DNA of 64,000 nt from JAOAFZ01 sp964412815. GTDB taxonomy: Bacteria; Patescibacteriota; Microgenomatia; UBA1406; GWC2-37-13. The stretch is from assembly GCA_964412815.1 (NCBI GenBank), contig CAYPQF010000034.1, positions 228,281 through 292,280 on the forward strand, written 5' to 3'. Below, piece by piece: positions 25,332 through 35,500 of the stretch. Position numbers and translations under genes: made by a program. How positions within the stretch are numbered: the first letter of the stretch is position 1; each line of letters begins with the position of its first letter. Below the pieces are notes generated by a model. It saw only the letters and a program-made list of their open reading frames with translations. It had not been told where the DNA came from and ran no database searches.

Positions 25332-26654
25332 TTATTGTTGAACGGAATCAACAATCCACCAGTTAAAGGTGATGTCTTTTGTTTCTACACCGGACAGTTC
25401 GATGGTAAAGGATTCTCCGGTCACTTGAGCTGTGACTGATAAGGTGCGGCCGGTCTTGGTGGTTGCCGTTACAAAGACCAGTGAGTCCGCGGTGATCGAG
25501 GTGGTCTCGATGATGGCAGTTGTGTCTCCGGTGAGTACGGTGCCTTTCCCAATAGTTGCCGAAGTCTCTTCTGTTGTATCAATTTTTACTTTTTTCGTAG
25601 TAAGTTCACCTGTGACAATCATACTGCCATCGGCATCAATTGCCACTTTTCCTCCCACCATCTCCACACCGTTGATTCCCAGTGATTGTAGCTTGAGCGG
25701 ACCACCCAGTGTATTGATCGCAGATTCACCCAGAGCATCCAGTCCTTCGATGTTCAGTAAACCGGCATTAATAGTTCCGGTTACTCCCAGATCGTTCAGG
25801 TTGGCGTTGCCGGAAACAGTCAAGGCGTCCAATTCTGCACTGGTAGTGGCCAATGATCCTGATCCGGATGCGGTAGTAGCGCCGAGCACCAGGTCGGTCA
25901 GCTTTGCGCTCAGGCTGGCAACTTCGGTTTCCAACGAAGCAGTACGGACTTCAAGGCTGGCTAATCCTGCTTCGATGGACGACACCTTGTTTATATCAGC
26001 TCCTTCAAGTGAAGCCAGTGCTGCAGACATCGTAGCCATCCCGGCTTCAATCCGTGAGATACGGGTATTGGTTTGTGAACTGAGCGATGAGACCTGAGCG
26101 TTAAGCGCGTCAGTCTTACTCTTGCTATCCTGGCCGGCCAGTGTGATCGTATCGATCATTGATTGCTGTTCTTGAATGCCACTGATGAGTACCGGAATCA
26201 CGTCTGAATAAGAAATACCGAGCGTCTTGTTTTTATCATTGCCGACATGGACCACTTGAGGCAGTATCTGTTGAACTTCTTGCGTAATTAAACCGAGTTT
26301 CTTTTGTTCATTAGAACCATCGCTCCAGTCATAGGATACCGGACGCAGTTGCATGATCTCTGCAAGGCCAGCTTCCATAGATGCAACGTTTGTCTTGAGA
26401 CGCGCATCTGAAGTATTGATTGTACCATTCGTTGCAAAGACTTCGGTGAAGCGATTACCAGAAGCACCGAGTGAGTAGCTGTTATCGATGGTTGGCAGGG
26501 TATTTCCGCCAATATCAATACCACCGGCACCTTCAAGGACGATGCGACCGCTATTGTAGGTGGTGAGTGTCAGGTTGTTGCTCTCAAATACCTCACCTGC
26601 ATCAATATAGAGCGGGGCATTGGACCGGATATAACTTGCGGTTTGATTTGTCAT
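25332..26654 (-). CDS. fibre locus, C-terminal segment with S74 chaperone
   Basis: 440 residues from an internal ATG; the frame is open from about 26,995. It contains a peptidase S74 domain starting near residue 75, with the Ser-Lys pair in SDARLKTNV and GLITQEVQQILPQVV. A long coiled coil follows (ASLETEVASLSAKLTDLVLG), very close to the one in the 0-8 kb gene. Next come a beta region and a final module ending FNWWIVD. This is the part expected to fold first, trimerise the fibre and then cut itself off. The terminator at 25,214-25,236 lies downstream. Confidence 0.75.
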   Translation of the reverse strand: MTNQTASYIRSNAPLYIDAGEVFESNNLTLTTYNSGRIVLEGAGGIDIGGNTLPTIDNSYSLGASGNRFTEVFATNGTINTSDARLKTNVASMEAGLAEIMQLRPVSYDWSDGSNEQKKLGLITQEVQQILPQVVHVGNDKNKTLGISYSDVIPVLISGIQEQQSMIDTITLAGQDSKSKTDALNAQVSSLSSQTNTRISRIEAGMATMSAALASLEGADINKVSSIEAGLASLEVRTASLETEVASLSAKLTDLVLGATTASGSGSLATTSAELDALTVSGNANLNDLGVTGTINAGLLNIEGLDALGESAINTLGGPLKLQSLGINGVEMVGGKVAIDADGSMIVTGELTTKKVKIDTTEETSATIGKGTVLTGDTTAIIETTSITADSLVFVTATTKTGRTLSVTAQVTGESFTIELSGVETKDITFNWWIVDSVQQ

Positions 26655-27035
26655 TGCAATGTCATACGCGATTGACAGGTCTCCCGGTGCGGTAAAGCTG
26701 ACTGGCAGTGAGGTAGTAAAGCCGGATTCGGAGACCGAGAAGATAGAGGTATTGTTATCCAGAATATTGATAAAGTTTCCAATATTCGCGTTTGAATTAA
26801 TGCTTAAGCGGAACAGGTCGCCAGTAGCAGTGGTTGTCGTGGTCGGATTCCAGCTGATATTGGCCAGAGTCCCACTTGAGAACGAAGTCGAAGTAGAGGA
26901 CAGATCAAGGGCGACTCCGGTAGAGAGTGAGTTAGCATCGATATCAAACAGGGCTGTCGGTGAAGCATTGCCAATACCAACATTTCCGGATGCGTGATTG
27001 TCATGGCTACCGCTGACCCCAGATCATTGATTGAG

Positions 27036-30000
27036 CTATCCTCGAGTGCAGTGCCTCCGGAGTTCCAGCGGGTCAGCCGGTTTGCTGTTCCTGTTCCTGA
27101 AACACTTCCTGAACCGCCGCATGCTGCCCATGCACCATTCTGATAACAGCGGAAGGTGTTCGAGGTGGTATTGTAATACAATTGCACCATTGGTTCCGGT
27201 TGGATCGGAAGATGCTGATCCAAGAACCAGAGATGTATTTGCTGATACGGCAAGTTGACCGGATGTGTCATTACTCAGCGTTGCATTATTCTGGAACTGA
27301 ATGTCTGTTGTGATTCCGGTTGATCCCAGTCGGATACCTGTTCCAATAGTCTGGGTTCCGGAACCAACGACGATACCAGTAGTTAATGTTCCGGATGATT
27401 TCGAGATTGATAATCCGGACGTATCTGTGCCGGCGCCGCTTCCGGTGAGTGACAGCAGCGATCCACTACAGGTAACGCCTGTTGGACACACACGGGTTAT
27501 CTGTGCAGTATTGCTGGTGAGTGACAGCGTTCCTGCTGTCTGGGTAAAGGTGTCTGTAACCGAGAATGCAGCTCCGGAGACAGTCGCCGTATTGCCCGTA
27601 TTGTTTAAGGTCAGGTTTCGTGAAATATCCAGCAGGGTTCCGGTGTTATCAAGACCAACTCCGCCGGTGAGTGTCTTATTAAAGGTAATGTTTGCAAGAC
27701 TTCCGGTATAGGCAGTGGAACCAGAGGTTGAGGTGTAACTCATATCCAGTAATCCACCAGTGGAGAGTGAACTGGAGAGGGATGACAATGTCAGAACATC
27801 ACCAGTGGTCAGTCCGTCACCGTTCATGATAACTCCGTCTGCGGTTGTTGCGGGAAGATCAAAGGTGGTAACGCCAGTGTCTGAGAATGTTACAAATGTT
27901 CCGCCATTGTCCTGGATCGTAAAGTCTCCAGAACCGGTCAGGTTGGCGACCAGGTTGCTGGTACCCGGATCGAGAACGATATCGCCGGTTCCACTTCCGA
28001 TATTTACTACTCCTGATGGGGCAAGAATCGAAAGGTCTCCGTCTGCGTTACTGCCGATTGAGGGTGCAGTCACCAGCAGACTGGATGAGTTAAAGGTCAG
28101 CAACCCGTTGGAAGTTCCTGCGGTTCCCAGCGTAAGGCCGCCGGATGCAATACCTACATTGTCACTGAAAGTAAATCCGGTTGCACTCCCTGCTGCATCG
28201 AAGGTCACCCCACCGGTTGAACTGACCGTGGTGGAGAAGTAGTTACTCAGATCGTAACTTAAGCGCAGCTGCTCTGTGGTTCTCATTACTTCGAGTGCCG
28301 CTGAAGGTCCGGTTGTGCCGATGCCAATATCACCCGATGAATCGATCGTCATGGCAATGGCGGTTCCCAGATCCTGAATTGAGGCATCTTCCAGATCGGT
28401 TCCGTTACTTGCCCAGCGAGTCAGAACTCCGGCAGTACCTGATCCGCCAATGGTGCCGCTGCCAGTGCCGGTACTAATACAGTCCATCCAGGCGCCATTC
28501 TGGTAACAGCGGAATTTATTGGTAGTCGTGTTGTAGTAGGTTGCTCCGTTGGTGCCGGTTGGGTCACTGGCTTGTGCTCCCAATACCAGTGAGGCTGTGT
28601 TTCCGATCTTAATTTGTCCGTCTGTACTATTTGAGATGGTCTCACCATTTTGAAGCTGGATGTCCGAAGTTAAGGTGCCGCCGGTATTGGCAATCTGTAA
28701 GCCAACACTATCAACACCGCTACCGGATGAATTGATATACAGCAATGCTCCGCTACAGGTAACACCGGTGGGACAGCTTCGGGAAATTGAAGCGGTATTC
28801 GCGGTAATTGCCAGGGTTCCGGCAGTCTGAGTAAAGGTATCCGAGATACGGAAGAGATCTCCGGAAACAGTGAGCGTATTACCGGTGTTGTTCAAAGTCA
28901 GATTCCTGCTGATATCCATAACACTTCCGGTAGAGTTCAGGCCGGTACCTCCTGTGTAGGTTGGACTGTACTGAATTGAAGCAATATCTCCGGTGAATGC
29001 AGTAGAAGTTCCCGTTGCTGAACTTGCCAGTTCCAGCAGTGCTTCTGATGAAAGTCCATTGCTGGTGGTAGCGATAGCCAAAGCCTTACCGCTCGTCAGA
29101 CTGTTCACATTAGCGGTAATCGCATTGGCAGTGGTACCCGCAAAGTCAAAGGTCGTTGTTCTATCGTCGGCAAATGTTACGAACGTGGAAGTATCATCCT
29201 GGATCAAGAAATCGCCCGTTCCGGTCAGATTTGCCCGCAGGTTACTGTTTACCGGATTCAGAATGATATCACCGCTTCCTCCAGAAAGCTGAACCTTGCC
29301 CGTTGGTGCAGACAAAGTCAGGTCTCCTGCCGTGGTACTGCCGATCGTTGGGGAGGTTTCTCCAATGCCGGTTGAGTTAAAGGTCAGCAAGGCGTTAGTT
29401 GAGGTACCGGTTCCGAGTATCAGATTACCGGTGTTCATATAGACGTCGTCTGCAAAAGTGAACCGTGAGCCGGTTCCGGTCGCATCGAATGTCACCCCTC
29501 CCGTTGAACCAACCGTTGTTGACAGATAGTTGGATGCGTCATACCCAAGACGGAGCTGTTCGGTGGTACTGATTGCATGCAGTTGAGCTGCGGGAGCCGC
29601 GGTTCCAATACCAAAGCGAGCATCCAGTACACTGAGTGAATCCGGATCGGTGCTGTTCAGGTTAAAGGAAAGGCGGCCGGCAGACGCTCCCAGACCAAGC
29701 CACTGGCCGTCAGCATCCGCGCTTGAAAATGGAGCACTATTGGTCATAGATCCGACCTGTGTGATTGTTCCGGAGCCGGAGCCATCGCAGTCAGACCAAG
29801 CACCATCAATATAACAGCGGAACCGGTTGGTGGTGGTGTTATAGTAGGTAGCGCCGTTGGTGCCAGCGGGATCAGCTGCTAAGTTGCCCAGTACCAGTGC
29901 TCCGGAAATAATGGTATTTCCTCCTGATGGGGCCAGAGTAAGGTCTCCTGTGCTGGAAACAGTAAAGCTTGTGTAATTTAAATCATCATATCCCATGCGC

Positions 30001-32474
30001 AGCTGTTCTGATGTTGCAATAGAGTGCAGACGTGCTCTTATCGGGTTGGTATCAGTTCCAATACCGATATTCCCTGTGGTTCCATCGATAGTCATTCTGT
30101 TTATGCCTGAAACAATTGGACCATCATCCGAGAAATTAACGCCGGTCTTAAATACCAGATTCCCTTCACTTCCCATAATAAAGTTTTGGGCATTTGTTGC
30201 CAGATAATCAACACCATCACCCTGATCTTCCATTACAAATACCGGATCATCAAGCTGTGCAAAGGTAAAGTTACTATATGGCCTGATGTCAGCGGTACCA
30301 ATACCTACAGCTCCACCGTTTGTTATATGCATACGTGGAACACCACCGCTGAAGAAGTCCAGCCCAAACTGATTTCCTCCCGGGGTACGTTTTGAAGCAA
30401 TGCCTTCACCGCTACCACCACCTTCTCCAAATACCAGTGCTTCAAAAAGCGTACCGTCATTTAAGTCCCCGTTATCGATATTCAGGCCACCACTCAGGGT
30501 TAACTGACGATACAGGTTTGTTGTACCGATGCCGATACTCGTTCCGTCATCATAAATGAGTGAGCTTATCAGACCTGTTCCTGCGGAATCCCACTTGGTG
30601 AGATAATTTTCAGCTCCCGAGCCAGTTACCGTTCCTGTTCCAAACGATGACAGGTTGTACCAGCTGAGTGTTCCCGTTCCATCGCCGACCAGTGCATAGT
30701 TTGAGCCCCCGGCAACAGCATTTGGCAGTGTGAGGGTGTAATTAGCGCTTAATGCAGCAGGGGACTGAAGTGCAACGTAGTTGGAGGAGTCAGCATCTGC
30801 AAGTCGAATGTTACCCTGTCCTCGTACCTGCATATTGCCGTTTACATCAAGTGTTGTGCCCGGAGATACTGTACCAAGACCGATATTCCCAGTACTATCA
30901 ATATACAGAGCAGAGGTTCCCGGATTATTTTGCCCTGTCCCTCCATTTACGCGCAGATTAAAGGCGCTTGCAGTCATGCGAATTGAAGGACGAACACCAG
31001 ACCATGTGTTACCCGAGAAAGAAACGGTACCTAGGTCAATAATATCCGTTTCTCCGAAAGATGAGAGCACGGGTGCGTTTGGTGTTCCAATTGCAAGAGA
31101 CTTATGTGTTCCTCCTGATGTATCAGTTCCAAAAATTGCACCTGTTATTGCCGGGAAATTCTCTCCTACACGGAATCCTATGCTACCGCTACAACCAAAA
31201 GCTGTATATAAGCTTCCAGGACCAAAACTCATGCAACTACTTGCATTTCCGGTGAGGATTCGTGCACCTGTCTGCGTCTGAAGACCAATACGATTATCTG
31301 TTGCAATTCCAACAACTTCCAGATATGAAGCAGTATTAGTAGAGCTTCTAAAACGGGCGGTACCATTTACGTCCAGAAGGGCTCCAGGGCTGGTGGTACC
31401 GATTCCGATACTTCCGTTTGATGCAATTCTTAACCGTTCAGATCGTGATGTCTGATTAGTATCTGTGGTAAAGAAGCTCATATACGACGGGTAGCTGTTG
31501 ACTCCCGGTCCCGACCCGACCATAAATTCGATACTGGTGTTTGTTCTCCAGGCGTTATTAATATAAGCGTTTCCTATTATTGAAAAGACAGAATCATCTG
31601 CTCCTACATTAGTTGGGGAGCTTAATGTTCCACGGGATTTGTATGCACTAAACGTGTTTCTAAAGCCGCCATCATTAGATGCATTGTAGAATGAGAGCCC
31701 GGTATGTGCTGCTGTTCCACTATTACGTATCGTTAGTACTTCCGGAGCTGAATTTCCATTACCTACGATATCGAGTTTGGTAGAAGGTGTTGTGGTGCCA
31801 ATACCGACGTTTCCATCAGATTGAATAGTGAGCCGAGCATCAGCCAGCGATGCATTTGCTGTGGTAGCTGCATTATTGTTGAGAATATGAATGCTTCCGC
31901 GTGCATTTGCATCAAGTCGTTCAAATACAATGCCTGACTTCTGAAAGGTATTATTAAACTCCGTGTACCCAAAATGAATACCTGACCATTCCCCGATAGT
32001 AAGAGTTCTAGCTATAGATGCACCAAATCCATTTGCTGGCCCTGCAACAGTAAGCGTTTTATCAGGAGTTGCGGTACCGATGCCTACGTTTGTACCGTTA
32101 TCAAAGACAAGCGAGTTTATAAGACCTGTACCAGCGGCATTCCACTTCGGCAGATAGTTTTGTGTTCCACTCCCGGTTACGGTACCTCCTGCTGCGGTTA
32201 CCCAACTGAGGTTTCCATCACCATCAGTCGTCAGGAACTGACCGGCATTGCCATCCGTGACTTTCCGAAAGGCTCCCGATCCATTTACCGTAACCAGCTC
32301 GGTTGCCGATCCAGCAGAGGCAGCGATACCACTTAAGGTAAGTCCAGTAAAGGTAGGGCTGGCACCGGTATGAATATTCTGGGGGAGCGACAGGGTAATG
32401 GTCTGGCCAGCAGTATTCACGTTCACCTGGTTTGTTGTCCCTTGGAGAGTAATGGCTCCGACGACTGAATTCAA
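27036..32474 (-). CDS. fibre locus, middle segment with large repeats
   Basis: 1812 residues in one frame, open upstream to the TGA at 32,526. It contains about ten GIGT/GNVGIGT..P fibre units in its N-terminal half. Its C-terminal half contains two copies of a roughly 1.34-kb module, each beginning with LVLG..(A/S)SDPTGTNG and holding NGAW, GDI(V/I)L, SRNLTLNNTGNT and CPTGVTCSG. The last 50 or so residues (after the +1 shift near 27,185) are out of phase; the true text continues in another frame (YYNTTSNTFRCYQNGAW) down to about 27,000. The paired cysteines in CPTGVTC recur in each module and could form disulfides outside the cell. Confidence 0.7.
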   Translation of the reverse strand: MNSVVGAITLQGTTNQVNVNTAGQTITLSLPQNIHTGASPTFTGLTLSGIAASAGSATELVTVNGSGAFRKVTDGNAGQFLTTDGDGNLSWVTAAGGTVTGSGTQNYLPKWNAAGTGLINSLVFDNGTNVGIGTATPDKTLTVAGPANGFGASIARTLTIGEWSGIHFGYTEFNNTFQKSGIVFERLDANARGSIHILNNNAATTANASLADARLTIQSDGNVGIGTTTPSTKLDIVGNGNSAPEVLTIRNSGTAAHTGLSFYNASNDGGFRNTFSAYKSRGTLSSPTNVGADDSVFSIIGNAYINNAWRTNTSIEFMVGSGPGVNSYPSYMSFFTTDTNQTSRSERLRIASNGSIGIGTTSPGALLDVNGTARFRSSTNTASYLEVVGIATDNRIGLQTQTGARILTGNASSCMSFGPGSLYTAFGCSGSIGFRVGENFPAITGAIFGTDTSGGTHKSLAIGTPNAPVLSSFGETDIIDLGTVSFSGNTWSGVRPSIRMTASAFNLRVNGGTGQNNPGTSALYIDSTGNIGLGTVSPGTTLDVNGNMQVRGQGNIRLADADSSNYVALQSPAALSANYTLTLPNAVAGGSNYALVGDGTGTLSWYNLSSFGTGTVTGSGAENYLTKWDSAGTGLISSLIYDDGTSIGIGTTNLYRQLTLSGGLNIDNGDLNDGTLFEALVFGEGGGSGEGIASKRTPGGNQFGLDFFSGGVPRMHITNGGAVGIGTADIRPYSNFTFAQLDDPVFVMEDQGDGVDYLATNAQNFIMGSEGNLVFKTGVNFSDDGPIVSGINRMTIDGTTGNIGIGTDTNPIRARLHSIATSEQLRMGYDDLNYTSFTVSSTGDLTLAPSGGNTIISGALVLGNLAADPAGTNGATYYNTTTNRFRCYIDGAWSDCDGSGSGTITQVGSMTNSAPFSSADADGQWLGLGASAGRLSFNLNSTDPDSLSVLDARFGIGTAAPAAQLHAISTTEQLRLGYDASNYLSTTVGSTGGVTFDATGTGSRFTFADDVYMNTGNLILGTGTSTNALLTFNSTGIGETSPTIGSTTAGDLTLSAPTGKVQLSGGSGDIILNPVNSNLRANLTGTGDFLIQDDTSTFVTFADDRTTTFDFAGTTANAITANVNSLTSGKALAIATTSNGLSSEALLELASSATGTSTAFTGDIASIQYSPTYTGGTGLNSTGSVMDISRNLTLNNTGNTLTVSGDLFRISDTFTQTAGTLAITANTASISRSCPTGVTCSGALLYINSSGSGVDSVGLQIANTGGTLTSDIQLQNGETISNSTDGQIKIGNTASLVLGAQASDPTGTNGATYYNTTTNKFRCYQNGAWMDCISTGTGSGTIGGSGTAGVLTRWASNGTDLEDASIQDLGTAIAMTIDSSGDIGIGTTGPSAALEVMRTTEQLRLSYDLSNYFSTTVSSTGGVTFDAAGSATGFTFSDNVGIASGGLTLGTAGTSNGLLTFNSSSLLVTAPSIGSNADGDLSILAPSGVVNIGSGTGDIVLDPGTSNLVANLTGSGDFTIQDNGGTFVTFSDTGVTTFDLPATTADGVIMNGDGLTTGDVLTLSSLSSSLSTGGLLDMSYTSTSGSTAYTGSLANITFNKTLTGGVGLDNTGTLLDISRNLTLNNTGNTATVSGAAFSVTDTFTQTAGTLSLTSNTAQITRVCPTGVTCSGSLLSLTGSGAGTDTSGLSISKSSGTLTTGIVVGSGTQTIGTGIRLGSTGITTDIQFQNNATLSNDTSGQLAVSANTSLVLGSASSDPTGTNGAIVLQYHLEHLPLLSEWCMGSMRRFRKCFRNRNSKPADPLELRRHCTRG
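27140..29900 (-). repeat. large coding repeats of about 1.34 kb
   Basis: The phrase LVLG....DP.GTNGATYYNTTTN.FRC appears near 27,200, 28,545 and 29,880 (minus strand), and the sequence between copies is alignable throughout. The two full units are diverged, not identical. Confidence 0.65.
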
Positions 32475-32525
32475 AGATGATACATAGTTGCCGCCGCTAG
32501 TCAGACAGGTAGAACAGGAGATCTC

Positions 32526-35500
32526 TCAGGTGGTGGAGTTGTAGGTAATCGGGCTGACACCGGACAGCGCCGCATGAGCACGTGACTGGGTAAAGTACAG
32601 GTTAGTTGATCCTTCCGCGAGATCATCAGTGGTAAACACTGAAAGACTTACATTTCCAGTAAGTGTATTGAGCACATCGTTATACGTCCAGCTTAGTCCG
32701 GTCCCATTCTGAATCAGTGCCGCTGCGCGGTCATCTACTCGTTCATTGGTAAAGTACAGGTTTACGTTTTCCGGCACTGCAGAAGTATCGAGAGTGGCAA
32801 GGCTCAGATCTCCTCTGAGATACTGTGCCGTAGTGCCAGTAGTAATAGCATCCTGCTTGTTATTGAATGTATTCCAGTTTGCCGCAGAAAGCAACCCCGG
32901 CTGTGTGCTGTTTGCAGTCTGGATGTTTACCGTTGCTCCGGAACCAACCACCGCGCCGGTACCGCCGGTAATAGAGACACCCGACGTAGAGGTCGTCAGG
33001 TTTCCCAGCGTCAGCGCATTTTGTTTACTATTAAAGGTGTTCCAGTCTACTGAAGAAAGGTAGCCGTCCGTGGTTGATCCTGCCTGCGTTATTCCAATAG
33101 TTCCGGTGGTGGTAATTGGTCCGCCCGTGATTGGTCCGGTGGTGTTAATCTGCGTTACGGTGCCGGTTGCTCCCGCTACCCATGATAGATTACCGTTTCC
33201 ATCCGTGGTTAGGAATTCTCCTGAATCACCATCTGCAACTACTCCTACAACGCCTGATCCATTTACAGAGAGTAGTTCAGTTGCAGAACCTGCTCCGGCT
33301 GTAACCCCGCTTAAGGTTAGTCCACTAAAGGTGGGACTGGCGCCTGAATGAATATTTTGAGGGAGTGATAGGGTAATCTCTGATCCAGATTCGTTCACGT
33401 TCACCTGATTTGGTGTGCCAACAATATCAATGGCACCGGTCAATCCATTGAGTGAGGTTACATACCCGCCGCTACTGGTTGTAACGCAGGTTGGACAAGA
33501 GATCACTCCGGTTGCTGAGCTGTAGGAGATCGGGCTGGTTGCGGAAATAGCTGCGCGTGCTCGAGCGGTAGTAAAGTAGAGATTGGTTGCTCCTTCTGCC
33601 AGATCGTCGGTGTCAAATGAGGCAAGGGATACGTTTCCGGTTAAAGTATTTGCACCATCATCATAAGTCCAGCTTAAACCAGTTCCATTCTGAATCAAAG
33701 CAGCTGCGCGGTCATCCAGTCGCTCATTCGTAAAGTACAGATTGCCATTCTCTGGCACTGCAGACGTATCGAGTGTTGCGAGACTCAGGTCTCCGCGCAG
33801 ATACTGAGCAGTGGTTCCGGTGGTGATTGCGTCCTGCTTGGCATTAAACGTGTTCCAGTCTGTCGAACTGAGGTATCCATCAGTTGAAGTAGTCGCCTGA
33901 GTAATACCAATCGTTCCAGTCGAGGTAATTGGTCCGCCCGTGATGGGTCCAGTAGTATTAATCTGGGTTACCGTCCCACCTGCTGCGGAAACCCAGCTGA
34001 GGTTTCCATCTCCATCGGTGGTTAAGACCTGTCCCGCATTTCCGTCAGCGAGAGAAGCTGTATCCCCGTTTCCATCCACTACTACCAGTTCTGTGCTGGT
34101 TCCCAGAGCAGCGGCTAGTCCGCTTAAACGGATTCCTGCAAAGGTCGGGTTTGCTCCGGTATGGATGTTCTGGGGGAGCGACAGGGTAATTGTTGATCCT
34201 GCTGTGTTCACGTTCACCTGATTTGTCGTGCCGGTTAAGGTGAGGGCTCCAGTCTGACCATTGAGTGATGAGACATAGCTGCCTCCTGTAGAGGTGACAC
34301 AGTCCGGACATGAAATTACACCGGTGGTTGAGTTGTAATTAATCGGAGTGCTTGCGGAAATAGCAGCCCGAGCCCGTGCCTGGGTAAAGTACAAATTAGA
34401 AGCACCTTCGGTTAAATCATCAGTATCTTTTGCATTAAATGCGGTATCAAATCTGCCCTGTGTCCAATAAAGATTGGTACTCCCTTCAGCAAGGTTGTCT
34501 GTGGTAAATGGAGCTAACGTGACATTACCGGTAAGAGTGTTTGCGACATCGTTGTAGGTCCAGCTCAAGCCTGTGCCATTCTGGATCAGAGCTGCAGTTC
34601 GGTCGTCTACCCGTTCAGCGGTAAAGTACAGATTGCCGTTCTCCGGCACAATAGAGGTGTCAAGCGTAGCCAGGCTCAGATCACCTCGCAGGTACTGAGC
34701 GGTAGTACCGGTGGTAATTGCGTTTTGCTTGTTGTTAAAGGTGTTCCAGTCAGCAGCGGAGAGCAGTCCCGGCTGAGATCCTGAAGCAGTCTGAATCGAG
34801 ATGCTGGTGCCGGCCCCAATCACTGCTCCGGTACCACCGATAATGCTGACACCTGTTGTGCTGCTGGTAAGGTTGCCGAAGGTAAGTGCATTCTGCTTAT
34901 TGTTAAACGTGTTCCAGTCAGTGGCGCTCAAGTAACCATCCTGTGCAGCAGTTGCCTGATCAATGCTTAATGTTCCAGTTGAGGTAATTGGTCCACCGTT
35001 CAGCGGTCCGGTAGTGTTGATCTGGGTAACAGTCCCTGTTGCAGCGTTTATCCATGAGTAGCCACCATTTCCATTCGTACGTAATACTTGTCCTGCGGTC
35101 CCATCTGCCAGGGTACTGACCGTGCCATCGGCGCCAATTAAGGTGAGACGAGTGTTGAGGCCAGTGGCCAGAGCGGTAAATCTAATTGTTCCAGCGGAGG
35201 TGATACCCTGTGCGGCAGCGATCTCTCCGCCTGAGGTAACCTGGAATTCAGAACCGGCTCCTACAGAAAGCGCTGCTGCCGGCGTGTTTGTTCCAATGCC
35301 AAGTTCTTTAGAGGTGTTATCCCAGAAAAAGTTCGCATTATCCTGTGCAATGGTCGAGCCGTTTGAGAACAGGATTGATCCGGAAGTTAATGATGGTAAG
35401 GTGAACTTGTTATTAAAGGTGTTCCAGTCTACTGATGAAAGGTATCCGTCCGTCGTTGATCCAGCCTGGGTAATTCCGATGGTACCAGTAGATGTAATAG

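Noticed and set aside
5540..32528. UGA recoded as glycine throughout the genome, as in Gracilibacteria/SR1
   Set aside because: The b-delta and glycosyltransferase-pepP gene pairs overlap as ATGA, and tyrS and others end at TGA where the family ends. Only local read-through or mutation remains possible.
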